12,567 nt of DNA from the NCBI GenBank assembly GCA_014380505.1, contig JACMJT010000020.1:1-12567 (forward strand). Reading direction: 5' to 3'. A program made the position numbers and the translations under genes. Within the stretch, counting starts at the first letter, position 1. Each line of letters starts with the position of its first letter. The notes under the pieces were generated by a model. It did not search any database and was not told the DNA's origin. It was given only the letters and a program-made list of their open reading frames with translations. Below are positions 1 through 6,022 of the stretch, piece after piece. Origin of the DNA: Hyphomicrobiales bacterium (GTDB lineage: Bacteria > Pseudomonadota > Alphaproteobacteria > Rhizobiales > Aestuariivirgaceae).

Positions 1-442
1 AGCCAGGAACATAAATGTCGACGGGAACGATGCGGTCGCAGCCGCGCACCACGGAATACGAATAATGGTAATATCCGCCGCCGTTGGCGCAGGAACCCAT
101 GGAGATCACGTAGCGGGGCTCCGGCATCTGGTCGTAAACCTTGCGCAGCGCCGGGGCCATTTTGTTGGTGAGCGTCCCCGCCACGATCATCACGTCGGAC
201 TGGCGGGGCGAAGCTCGCGGCGCGAAGCCGAAGCGCTCGACGTCATAACGCGGCATGGAGGCATGCATCATCTCGATCGCACAGCAGGCAAGGCCGAAGG
301 TCATCCACATGAGCGAGCCCGTGCGGGCCCAGTTGATGAGATCGTCGGAGGCGGTGACGAGAAAACCCTTATCGGCGAGTTCGGCGCTGATGCCGGTGAA
401 ATACTCGCGCTGCTCCGGGGTGGCGCGCTCGATCAATCCCAT
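1..442 (-). CDS. nuoB: NADH-quinone oxidoreductase subunit B (NuoB), 5' part only
   Basis: NuoB is the peripheral-arm subunit of respiratory complex I that carries iron-sulfur cluster N2, the last electron donor to ubiquinone. The first 147 codons are visible and the gene runs off the left edge. The translation begins [17 protein letters not shown] and contains the family signatures [15 protein letters not shown] (the adjacent cysteines are N2 ligands) and [21 protein letters not shown] (third cysteine). The sequence is cut at VPVDIYVPG, just before the fourth cysteine. The ATG start at 440-442 overlaps the last 10 bases of nuoA, so translation of the two is probably coupled. This is the start of the usual nuoABCD-type operon, continuing leftward outside the window. 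Confidence 0.97.
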   Translation of the reverse strand, partial: MGLIERATPEQREYFTGISAELADKGFLVTASDDLINWARTGSLMWMTFGLACCAIEMMHASMPRYDVERFGFAPRASPRQSDVMIVAGTLTNKMAPALRKVYDQMPEPRYVISMGSCANGGGYYHYSYSVVRGCDRIVPVDIYVPG

Positions 443-798
443 TCGAGCGCTCCTTTTCGCCATTCATAGATGAAGCCCACGGTGAGAATGGCAAGGAACA
501 CCATCATCGACCAAAAGCCCGCCACGCCCACTTCCTTAAGCGAGACGGCCCAGGGAAACAGAAAGGCCACTTCCAGATCGAAAATGATGAAGAGGATCGC
601 CACGAGGTAGAAGCGGACGTCGAATTTCATGCGCGCGTCGTCGAAGGCGTCGAAGCCGCATTCATAGGCCGAGAGCTTTTCCGGGTCGGGATTACGGACG
701 GCGATGAGGATTGGCGCCACCATCAGCGCCAGGCCAATCCCCAAGGCAACGGCCATGAAAATGACGACCGGAAGATAGGCTTCGAGAAGATTTGACAT
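433..798 (-). CDS. nuoA: NADH-quinone oxidoreductase subunit A (NuoA)
   Basis: Small membrane subunit of respiratory complex I, at the junction of the quinone site and the proton-pumping arm. The 121-aa product begins [19 protein letters not shown] and has three hydrophobic helices (about residues 9-32, 62-83 and 90-112). The conserved loop [25 protein letters not shown] follows the first helix, and [12 protein letters not shown] marks the second. The frame stays open upstream to 921, but family length, the conserved N-terminus and a purine-rich GAGGCGG just upstream favour the ATG at 796-798. The TGA stop overlaps the nuoB start by 10 bp. It is the first gene of the nuo operon. In this genome the tRNA-Asp expected close upstream lies about 2.1 kb away. 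Confidence 0.96.
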   Translation of the reverse strand: MSNLLEAYLPVVIFMAVALGIGLALMVAPILIAVRNPDPEKLSAYECGFDAFDDARMKFDVRFYLVAILFIIFDLEVAFLFPWAVSLKEVGVAGFWSMMVFLAILTVGFIYEWRKGALEWD

Positions 799-892
799 GG
801 TATCCGCCTCAGGCCAGGGAGCACACCAGAACCCGGGGCGTTGGTAGCGCACCCACCCCTGCTCCGCAAGCATTTCGGCCCTTCGCGGAATA

Positions 893-915
893 GCTGCCCA
901 AACGCAAAGGGCAGC
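893..915. repeat. perfect 7-bp inverted repeat upstream of nuoA
   Basis: GCTGCCC at 893-899 and GGGCAGC at 909-915 form a stem with a 9-base loop. It lies about 95 bp upstream of the nuoA start and just after the end of the barrel-protein gene, which is transcribed in the same direction. No T-run follows, so it is a weak terminator candidate. It may only be a leader hairpin in read-through RNA. Confidence 0.35.
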
Positions 916-942
916 CCTCATGCCGCGCCGATTAAAGTTCGT

Positions 943-1830
943 TTAGTCCACAATATTTCCGCTGGCCGCCCAATGGGTGACCCAAGGCATGTCCAGATTC
1001 GGACCGCTCCTGTCCGCCGCCATCATGTCGGGACGGCCGAAGGAAATCGAAACGCCGCCGCGTGCGACATGTTCGAAGTACGATCCGGTATCGACGCCGC
1101 TTCCGTTGTCGTAATAGCCTCCATCGTAGGCGGCAAACACGCCGATGCTTTCGAAGATCTGGTGGTCGTAGCGGGCACCCCAGCTAAACACGTCCATGCT
1201 CACATCGTCGTCATCCTGATTACCATTCGCATAAGAGAACTCCGCCTGGAGCCGGCTATCGGGAGAAAAGAAATAACGCCCGACGATGCGGCCGAAATAG
1301 GCATCATTGAAAGCATCTTTTTCCACCGAGCCCGAGGATACGGCATCGAAATAACCAGCTTGGGCGTAGAGAGTCGCCATATCCAAATAAATCTGTCCTT
1401 CTCCGCCCATGAACCAGAAATCAGTCGTGGCCTGGTCGCTTTCAGCCGTGCCCACGCCACCGAAGATTCCTAAAAGTCCCGATTGCCGATCAGTCCAGTT
1501 CAAATGGCCGCCGCCCATCCAGCCGCCGTGATAGATGTCTTCGGAACCGCTGTGCGTAGCGGCGTCATCCCACAATAGGTCGCCTTGCACCGACAACACA
1601 CTGGATAGGTCGAAACGAACCCGACCATCGGCACCATAGATAAACGAGTCATCTTCGCCGGGAATTACATTGTTCTTAGGGCTATCGACAAACTGCCAGC
1701 CAGCCCACGCCTCAGCCTCGGCGGAGAACGGTCCCATCTCGGGCTCAACATTAATGTCCGCCGCCAAAGCTGGGGCGGATACACCTAGCCAAGCTACGGC
1801 TGACAGCACACAAAAAACGCTTCTGGACAT
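943..1830 (-). CDS. predicted outer-membrane beta-barrel protein, function unknown
   Basis: The 295-aa product starts with a clear Sec signal peptide (MSRSVFCVLSAVAWLGVSAP, cleavage probably after ALA near residue 23). The mature part is acidic and rich in Gly, Asp, Tyr and Phe, with many stretches of alternating hydrophobic and polar residues, such as AYFGRIVGRYFF, RLQAEFSYANG and VFSWGARYDHQIF. This pattern is typical of a transmembrane beta-barrel or porin-like protein. The usual terminal aromatic residue is missing: the last barrel-like strand (ARGGVSISFGRP) is followed by about 30 non-barrel residues ending in NIVD. The ribosome-binding site before the ATG at 1828-1830 is poor. The gene sits between nuoA and tRNA-Asp, where I would not expect a gene. 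I do not recognise a specific family. The barrel assignment is inference from composition and pattern. Confidence 0.75.
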   Translation of the reverse strand: MSRSVFCVLSAVAWLGVSAPALAADINVEPEMGPFSAEAEAWAGWQFVDSPKNNVIPGEDDSFIYGADGRVRFDLSSVLSVQGDLLWDDAATHSGSEDIYHGGWMGGGHLNWTDRQSGLLGIFGGVGTAESDQATTDFWFMGGEGQIYLDMATLYAQAGYFDAVSSGSVEKDAFNDAYFGRIVGRYFFSPDSRLQAEFSYANGNQDDDDVSMDVFSWGARYDHQIFESIGVFAAYDGGYYDNGSGVDTGSYFEHVARGGVSISFGRPDMMAADRSGPNLDMPWVTHWAASGNIVD

Positions 1831-2184
1831 GACGCAACACCACTAACCATCATTAAATCAACAAGATAGATAGCAGTACATGGGATATGCCGCCAGCCTG
1901 ATGGCTGATATTTTGTCGCTTTCTCGAGGAATTGTTGCAAATTTGCCTCACCCGGGGGAGGCCCGAAGGGGCGCACCATAGGATTGGCCTCCGGCGCCGC
2001 CGTTTCCAGCTTGGGCCTTAGACGGCCAGTTTGGTCTGGGGTACCGGTTCTATCTAAAATCTTGAAATCGCCGCCAGCGCTCTGACCTTAGTCGGGAAGT
2101 GGCACCTGAGGCACAGGCTGGAAGCCAAAGGCAATGGTTTACCGGCACCCCAAAGAGTGCCGGTACTGTTTTGCATCACACCTT
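1831..2184. other. intergenic region between the barrel protein and a small exported protein
   Basis: No convincing gene is seen in these 354 bases. Short frames here lack ribosome-binding sites and family features. The part near 1840-1950 is AT-rich and should hold the promoter of the barrel gene, but I see no well-spaced promoter hexamers. Around 1946-1963 GCCTC and GAGGC flank a CCCGGG core (weak hairpin). The left-hand hairpin at 2140-2165 is listed separately. Confidence 0.6.
2140..2165 (-). terminator. terminator-like hairpin after the small exported protein gene
   Basis: TACCGGCAC (2140-2148) and GTGCCGGTA (2157-2165) form a perfect 9-bp GC-rich stem with an 8-base loop. It lies 20 bp beyond the stop codon of the minus-strand gene at 2185-2568. 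On the minus strand the stem is followed by AACC rather than a U-tract; on the plus strand it is followed by CTGTTTT. It could end transcription or protect the 3' end of the mRNA. Confidence 0.45.
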
Positions 2185-2568
2185 TTACCTGCAACGATGC
2201 TTACGCCCGTTAAATGCCCAGGAATGGTGGCGCGAATAGCCGCGCCGTTTGCAATAGCTGGTGTCGTGATAAACGACTATGCCGAAGGTGGGCAATGCCA
2301 ATGCCCACCACGGGGTGCGATAATAATAGCCGTTGTGATAGTGCCGATAAGAACCACTGCGCTTTTTGTAGCGTTTGCCATGGCGGCGTTCATTCCAGCT
2401 ATTCCGCTTCGCGACCTCTTGCAAAAGCGGGTTACCGCTTATTGCGCTATCGGTCACATTCTGCTGAACGCCCGAGATGGTCATCGCAGATGCGCTACTT
2501 GCCGGTACTGCGAGGGCCGCAGCGCCCAGCACTGCTGCTAGTGCCAAGGGGTGAAACATCTTCATCAT
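2185..2568 (-). CDS. small exported basic protein, function unknown
   Basis: The 127-aa product has an N-terminal signal peptide (MMKMFHPLALAAVLGAAALA, with an ASSASA cleavage region near residue 28). The mature region is strongly basic: WNERRHGKRYKKRSGSYRHY around residues 58-77, a Tyr-rich NGYYYRTPWW segment, and a tail rich in Arg, His and Lys with two cysteines ending HRCR. The start is supported by AGGAGA six bases before the ATG at 2566-2568; the second ATG, at 2563-2565, is also possible. Small exported proteins with similar YYYRTPWW-like segments occur in Rhizobiales, but I cannot assign a function. The charge would suit binding to nucleic acid, lipopolysaccharide or an anionic surface; that is inference only. 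Confidence 0.75.
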   Translation of the reverse strand: MMKMFHPLALAAVLGAAALAVPASSASAMTISGVQQNVTDSAISGNPLLQEVAKRNSWNERRHGKRYKKRSGSYRHYHNGYYYRTPWWALALPTFGIVVYHDTSYCKRRGYSRHHSWAFNGRKHRCR

Positions 2569-2925
2569 TTCTGTCTCCTATTACTATCCGATCGCACACT
2601 GCGTCCGGCCTGATTGCCAAACGTCCGGAACGAACAAAGGTTGCTTAACTCTCTGATTTGTAAATAAATACCCGTTCCGGAGCACCGGCAACGCCGCGCT
2701 CGCCCTGCTAGGCGAACCTCAGGATATCAGCGTGGAATACTATTAGGACGGTGTCGTCGTCTTATTCCGTCGGGCGAGTGCCTGAGATCGAATGGTTGCC
2801 GAGCGAGGCGCGAAAGCGTGGCGGAAGGGCACTGCGGGAGAACGAAAAATGAAGAAAAGTTGGAATTCGTCGGCGCACCTAGTTGGAATTGCGGAGGCCG
2901 AAGTGGGCCAAATGCTTGAAAGGAT
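2569..2925. other. intergenic region with a widely spaced inverted repeat
   Basis: No gene is supported in these 357 bases. TCCGGAACG (2624-2632) and CGTTCCGGA (2673-2681) form a perfect 9-bp inverted repeat with 40 AT-rich bases between, 56-113 bp upstream of the small exported protein gene, so it may be an operator. AGTTGGAATT occurs twice, at 2858-2867 and 2881-2890. Minus-strand RNA reading out of tRNA-Asp would meet T-rich tracts around 2845-2860, which might end transcription, but no clear stem accompanies them. Confidence 0.5.
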
Positions 2926-3002
2926 TGGCGCGAGTGACGGGGCTCGAACCCGCGACCTTCGGCGTGACAGGCCGACGCTCTAACCAACTGAGCTACACCC
3001 GC
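2926..3002 (-). tRNA. tRNA-Asp (anticodon GUC)
   Basis: The minus strand reads GCGGGTG-TA-GCTC and folds into a full cloverleaf. The acceptor stem GCGGGTG pairs with CACTCGC (one G-U pair). The D-stem is GCTC/GAGC. The anticodon stem-loop is TCGGC-CTGTCAC-GCCGA, giving anticodon GUC, and the T-loop is TTCGAAC. The discriminator base is G and CCA is encoded, for 77 nt in all. The upstream neighbour on the same strand is the AraC-type gene, which stops 43 bp away. In many Rhizobiales this tRNA directly follows tRNA-Val; here about 6 kb separate them. Confidence 0.97.
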
Positions 3003-3045
3003 AAATTCTGCGAGGCCCGCGTGTTTGGGTAGCCCCCCTCGCCTG

Positions 3046-4113
3046 TCACGCAAGGATAGGCGGGCCCGCCTGCTCGCTATGTAGCGGCTGCCGCAAAAGC
3101 GCCCGCGCTGTATCGGAAACCGATAGCCGCCGCCGATAGGCTGCGGGTGTCTCTCCCACCATGCGCTTGAACAGGCGCCGGAAGGAGACCGCGTCACTAT
3201 AACCGACTTCAGCGGCAACATGTTCTATGGTCCGGTCTCCGGTCTCGAGCAGTTGCTTGGCCTCCTCGATCCGGACCCGTTGGACATACTCAAGCGGCGC
3301 ATGACCGGTGGCGGACTGGAAACGGCGGCCGAACGTGCGCCGCGACAGGCCGCTCTGGCGGATCATTTCCTTCACGGGGTCGGCTCCGGCATAGTGATCG
3401 GCGAGCCACTCCTGGCAGTCGTGAATAAGCCTGTCACCAGTTTGCGGCCGCGTTGTCAGCCGCAAATAAGGCGTCTGGCCATTATGATGCCAATCGAACA
3501 TCTGGATCTTGGCGAGTTGCATCGTCTCCTTGGGCCCGGCGAACTTGCCGGCGAGATACAGCACCAGATCGATCCACGACGCCGCACCTCCCGCCGTCAC
3601 GATGCGGCCATCGCCGGTGGCCGATACGAGAACCCGGTCGGGGTGAACCCGGATCGAGGGATATTCCGATTTCATCAAGTCCACGAACGCCCAATGGGTG
3701 GTCGCATCGCGGTTGTCCAGCAGGCCCGCTTCAGCCAGCAGAAACGAACCGGTGCATGCCGAGACAATTTGCGAACCCGCCTCATGGGCCTGCCTGACCC
3801 AATCGATGACGGCCGGGTTCTTGCGGCCGAATTCGCGGCCGGACCCAATCAGCAAGGTGGGTATAATCACGATATCGGCCGCCGCCCTTTCGGCGAAGGT
3901 ACGATGGGGCGCAATTCTGATGCCGGTGCTCGTGGCAATAGGATCGAGTGTCATGCCAATAAGCTCGGGATTGAAACGCGGCCGCTCGGGCTCGCCCATG
4001 ATGCGATTCCACAAGACACCCACCGCCCAAAACGCGTCGTAGAGACCAACCACCACCGATGGTTCGGCCTCGGCCGGAACGGCAATTGAAACCTTTATCT
4101 GATTTGTCACCAT
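3046..4113 (-). CDS. GlxA-like AraC-family transcriptional regulator (DJ-1/PfpI domain plus AraC HTH)
   Basis: The 355-aa product has an N-terminal class I glutamine-amidotransferase-like (DJ-1/PfpI) domain at about residues 7-200, with the elbow segment IVSACTGSFLLAEAGLLDN (Cys120). A C-terminal AraC/XylS DNA-binding domain covers about residues 228-329, with two helix-turn-helix units, including SGLSRRTFGRRFQSATG and HVAAEVGYSDAVSFRRLFKR. In this family the first domain senses a small molecule and is usually not enzymatic. The frame extends upstream to 4296, but GAGGGG before the ATG at 4111-4113 and the start of the domain support the shorter form. The gene is divergent from a DUF4242 gene, a layout typical of a regulator and its target. 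The ligand cannot be read from the sequence. Confidence 0.93.
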   Translation of the reverse strand: MVTNQIKVSIAVPAEAEPSVVVGLYDAFWAVGVLWNRIMGEPERPRFNPELIGMTLDPIATSTGIRIAPHRTFAERAAADIVIIPTLLIGSGREFGRKNPAVIDWVRQAHEAGSQIVSACTGSFLLAEAGLLDNRDATTHWAFVDLMKSEYPSIRVHPDRVLVSATGDGRIVTAGGAASWIDLVLYLAGKFAGPKETMQLAKIQMFDWHHNGQTPYLRLTTRPQTGDRLIHDCQEWLADHYAGADPVKEMIRQSGLSRRTFGRRFQSATGHAPLEYVQRVRIEEAKQLLETGDRTIEHVAAEVGYSDAVSFRRLFKRMVGETPAAYRRRLSVSDTARALLRQPLHSEQAGPPILA

Positions 4114-4294
4114 GAATTCCCCTCGACACAATTTGCCACCAAACCGGATCATTTGCCATCCGCTTCCCGTGACGGATGACCGGTTTGACCCCAATCGCGC
4201 CGAACCCGCCCTCAGCGGGATCAACGTCTCCTGCGAATACTCCACGCACAGTCCGCTTTGAGACTGGAAGCCTTTTGCAATCAGGAGAAAAACC
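4114..4294. promoter_or_regulatory. divergent promoter/operator region between the AraC-type gene and the DUF4242 gene
   Basis: These 181 bases must serve both divergent genes. ATTTGCCACC (4131-4140) and ATTTGCCATC (4151-4160) are near-identical direct repeats exactly 20 bp apart, about two helical turns, which suits a two-headed AraC-family binding site. The second copy overlaps an interrupted palindrome: AAACCGG (4141-4147) with CCGGTTT (4180-4186), nested around CATCCG (4157-4162) with CGGATG (4173-4178). The site lies close to the regulator start, so it may serve self-repression. Role inferred. Confidence 0.5.
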
Positions 4295-4567
4295 ATGCGC
4301 CGCTACGTCATCGAACGTGAAATTCCCAAGGTCGGTTCGTTCAACGCCCAGCAACTCAAGGGGGCCGCGGCAAAATCCTGCGATGCGCTCAACACGCTTG
4401 GTCCGCAAGTGCAGTGGATCGAATCCTACGTGGCCGCCGACAAGACCTTCTGCATCTATCTTGCCAGGGATGAGAGCGCTATCCAGAAGCACGCCGAGCT
4501 CAGCGGCTTTCCGGCCAACCGCATCACCGAAGTCCGCGCCATGATCGATCCGACCACCGCTGGCTGA
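4295..4567 (+). CDS. DUF4242 family protein (SCO4226-like)
   Basis: The 90-aa soluble product begins MRRYVIEREIPKVGSFN and continues with a conserved pattern: an Ala-rich helix, VQWIESYVAADKTFCIYLA in the middle, then AIQKHAELSGFPANRITEVRAMIDP at the end. This matches my memory of DUF4242, small ferredoxin-like-fold proteins; a Streptomyces member, SCO4226, is described as nickel-binding. The start is supported by AGGAGA six bases before the ATG. The gene is divergent from the AraC-type regulator, which probably controls it. It converges on the Rid-family gene with only 4 bp between stop codons and no visible terminator. The biochemical role is unknown. Confidence 0.85.
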   Translation: MRRYVIEREIPKVGSFNAQQLKGAAAKSCDALNTLGPQVQWIESYVAADKTFCIYLARDESAIQKHAELSGFPANRITEVRAMIDPTTAG

Positions 4568-4571
4568 TCAA

Positions 4572-4961
4572 TCACGCCGATCCGCGCTTTTTACCGGTCA
4601 CTTCGATTTCGATCTTCATGCGCGGATCGGCGAGACCCGCCACGAACATGGTGGCGGCAGGCCGGATGGCGCCCAGATATTTCTGAAACACCGGCCAACA
4701 GGCCGGAAAATCCACTGCGTTGGGCAGGATGTGGTGAACCCGCACGATGTCGGCGAGATCGAACCCGGCCTTCTCCATGGCGGACTTGATGTTCAGGATC
4801 GTCTGCTCGGCCTGGGCCGCGACATCGCCGGAAATCGCCATGGTCTCGTAGTCGAAGCCGGTGGTGCCGGAGACAAAAATCCAGTCGCCGTCAACGACGG
4901 CGCGTGAATAGCCGATCTCGGCCTCGAACTTCGATCCCGAAGAAATGAGTTGCCTCGCCAA
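4572..4961 (-). CDS. Rid family protein (RidA/YjgF/RutC superfamily)
   Basis: The 129-aa product covers the whole Rid fold, including VDGDWIFVSGTTGFD (residues 23-37), AEQTILNIKSAMEKAGFDLADIVRVHHIL (51-79) and the final strand RMKIEIEVTGKKR. RidA itself hydrolyses reactive enamines and imines such as 2-aminoacrylate, using an Arg in a PAR(S/T) motif (Arg105). Here that motif reads RPAATM, so the catalytic Arg is replaced by Ala103. This suggests one of the Rid subfamilies that lack imine deaminase activity. The start is TTG (4959-4961), preceded by GGGAGG nine bases upstream; no ATG fits. The gene lies 18 bp behind rsm22 on the same strand, so the two are likely co-transcribed. Confidence 0.88.
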   Translation of the reverse strand: MARQLISSGSKFEAEIGYSRAVVDGDWIFVSGTTGFDYETMAISGDVAAQAEQTILNIKSAMEKAGFDLADIVRVHHILPNAVDFPACWPVFQKYLGAIRPAATMFVAGLADPRMKIEIEVTGKKRGSA

Positions 4962-4979
4962 TTTTAGATTCCTCCCACG

Positions 4980-5924
4980 TTAAAAGCTGTCGCCCCAATC
5001 GAGCTTGCGGGCCCGCTTGTAGGCGTCCCGGTTCCGGCGGGCAATCGTGACCGATTGCAAGCCCTCCTCCGTACACAGGGTAAAACCAATGCCGGCCTTG
5101 CCCGGCCGGGGTGGGGCTACAATGCGGGAGCGGGGCAACGGCCCCTCCTTTCGGCTCACAGCAAGATAGGAGAATTTCTCGTCCTCGAAAGGAACGTTGG
5201 CCGCCTTGGCGTGCAAGTGGGCGCGCGAGCGCGCCAGCCGCACGGAAAAATGACACCAGTCCGGCGTGACGATCGGGCACTTCCGGGAATGGGGACAGGG
5301 CGCCACGGGGAAGGCACCCGCCTCCAGCAACGCCTTCCGCGCCGCCAAAATGCGGGCGAAACCATCGGGCGTACCGGGTTCGACCAATAGAAGCGTGTCG
5401 CCAGTCAACCGCCATAGGGCAAGCGCTGCTTGCACGGTACTCGATTTTGGTAGTTCGGCAAGCGCGTAGGAAGCGATCACGAGATCTGCCGGCGGAGCAT
5501 CAAGATCAAGAACCGAGCCCTGCCGTGACCGTGCTTCCAACAAAGCCTTATGGCCGCTCAATCGCGCCAGCCAGGAGGCAAGGTCTAGAAAGTCCCGGTT
5601 GTTATCGAACAAGCAGATGGACTCGAGGCTTGCCCAGCAGGCGGCGGCAGCCCAGCTAGCCGTGCCGGGACCTGCGCCCGCATCGAGCAGCGAGCGCGGC
5701 GCGAAAGCGGGCTGCAACCGTTTCACCTCCGCCAGCACACGGGCAACGGCGGCATAGATCGCGGGAAGCCTGGCCACCAGATAGGCCGCAAGGTCGATGG
5801 TGGCCGAAGTGCCGCCGCTGCGATAGCTGCGCGTCAGCGCGGCCGTTGCCTCGCGGTGGCTTCCCTGTCCGTGCTCCGCCAGCCAACTGCTCACGGCCGT
5901 ATCGAAATTTCCCGGCAACGCCAT
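4980..5924 (-). CDS. Rsm22-type small-ribosomal-subunit assembly methyltransferase-like protein
   Basis: The 314-aa product resembles the Rsm22/METTL17 family, which associates with the small ribosomal subunit during assembly. Residues 79-93 (LLDAGAGPGTASWAA) form the S-adenosylmethionine-binding motif I of a class I methyltransferase, and VEPGTPDGF (181-189) is the family motif later in the fold. Cys210, Cys216 and Cys224 lie in the segment APCPHSRKCP...PDWCHF, and Cys284 in GFTLCTEEG; together they match the four cysteines that bind an iron-sulfur cluster in METTL17. A basic tail ends the protein. The ATG at 5922-5924 has only a weak AGGGAT upstream. The gene is divergent from bacA and is followed by the Rid gene. 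Methyltransferase activity in this family is uncertain. Confidence 0.87.
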   Translation of the reverse strand: MALPGNFDTAVSSWLAEHGQGSHREATAALTRSYRSGGTSATIDLAAYLVARLPAIYAAVARVLAEVKRLQPAFAPRSLLDAGAGPGTASWAAAACWASLESICLFDNNRDFLDLASWLARLSGHKALLEARSRQGSVLDLDAPPADLVIASYALAELPKSSTVQAALALWRLTGDTLLLVEPGTPDGFARILAARKALLEAGAFPVAPCPHSRKCPIVTPDWCHFSVRLARSRAHLHAKAANVPFEDEKFSYLAVSRKEGPLPRSRIVAPPRPGKAGIGFTLCTEEGLQSVTIARRNRDAYKRARKLDWGDSF

Positions 5925-5953
5925 GATCGCGATTTTATCCCTGGTCTGATGAG

Positions 5954-5982
5954 TTGCCGATGAGGATTGAACTATCTAATGA
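5954..5982 (+). promoter_or_regulatory. possible sigma-70-type promoter for bacA
   Basis: TTGCCG (5954-5959) and TAATGA (5977-5982) are separated by 17 bases. Transcription would start near 5989, about 34 bases before the bacA ATG at 6023, which agrees with the shorter BacA start. Matches to the consensus are only moderate. Confidence 0.3.
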
Positions 5983-6022
5983 TGAATTTCCGTTTCCTCC
6001 AGCCCGGAAAGGCTCCCCACCG

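Noticed and set aside
799..921. N-terminal extension of NuoA by 41 residues
   Set aside because: NuoA homologs start at the MSNLL-type residue. The extension lacks family similarity and contains the hairpin at 893-915.
841..1473. 210-codon plus-strand frame opposite the barrel protein
   Set aside because: Its translation shows no domain, while the opposite strand has a signal peptide and a barrel pattern.
2134..2541. 135-codon plus-strand frame opposite the small exported protein
   Set aside because: It has scattered cysteines and no coherent features, whereas the minus-strand gene has a signal peptide and a good ribosome-binding site.
2858..2890. Direct repeat AGTTGGAATT as a CRISPR-like or iteron signal
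   Set aside because: There are only two 10-base copies with a 23-bp offset and no further units. It could be chance.
3003..3045. A second tRNA between tRNA-Asp and the AraC-type gene
   Set aside because: The 43 bases are too short for a tRNA, and no T-loop or D-stem signature is present.
2727..3221. Minus-strand frame across the tRNA-Asp gene
   Set aside because: It reads straight through a tRNA gene and the end of the AraC-type gene. It is a shadow frame.
3220..4089. Long plus-strand open frame (289 codons) opposite the AraC-type gene
   Set aside because: It is antisense to a well-recognised regulator, has no family features or ribosome-binding site, and is explained by the high GC content.
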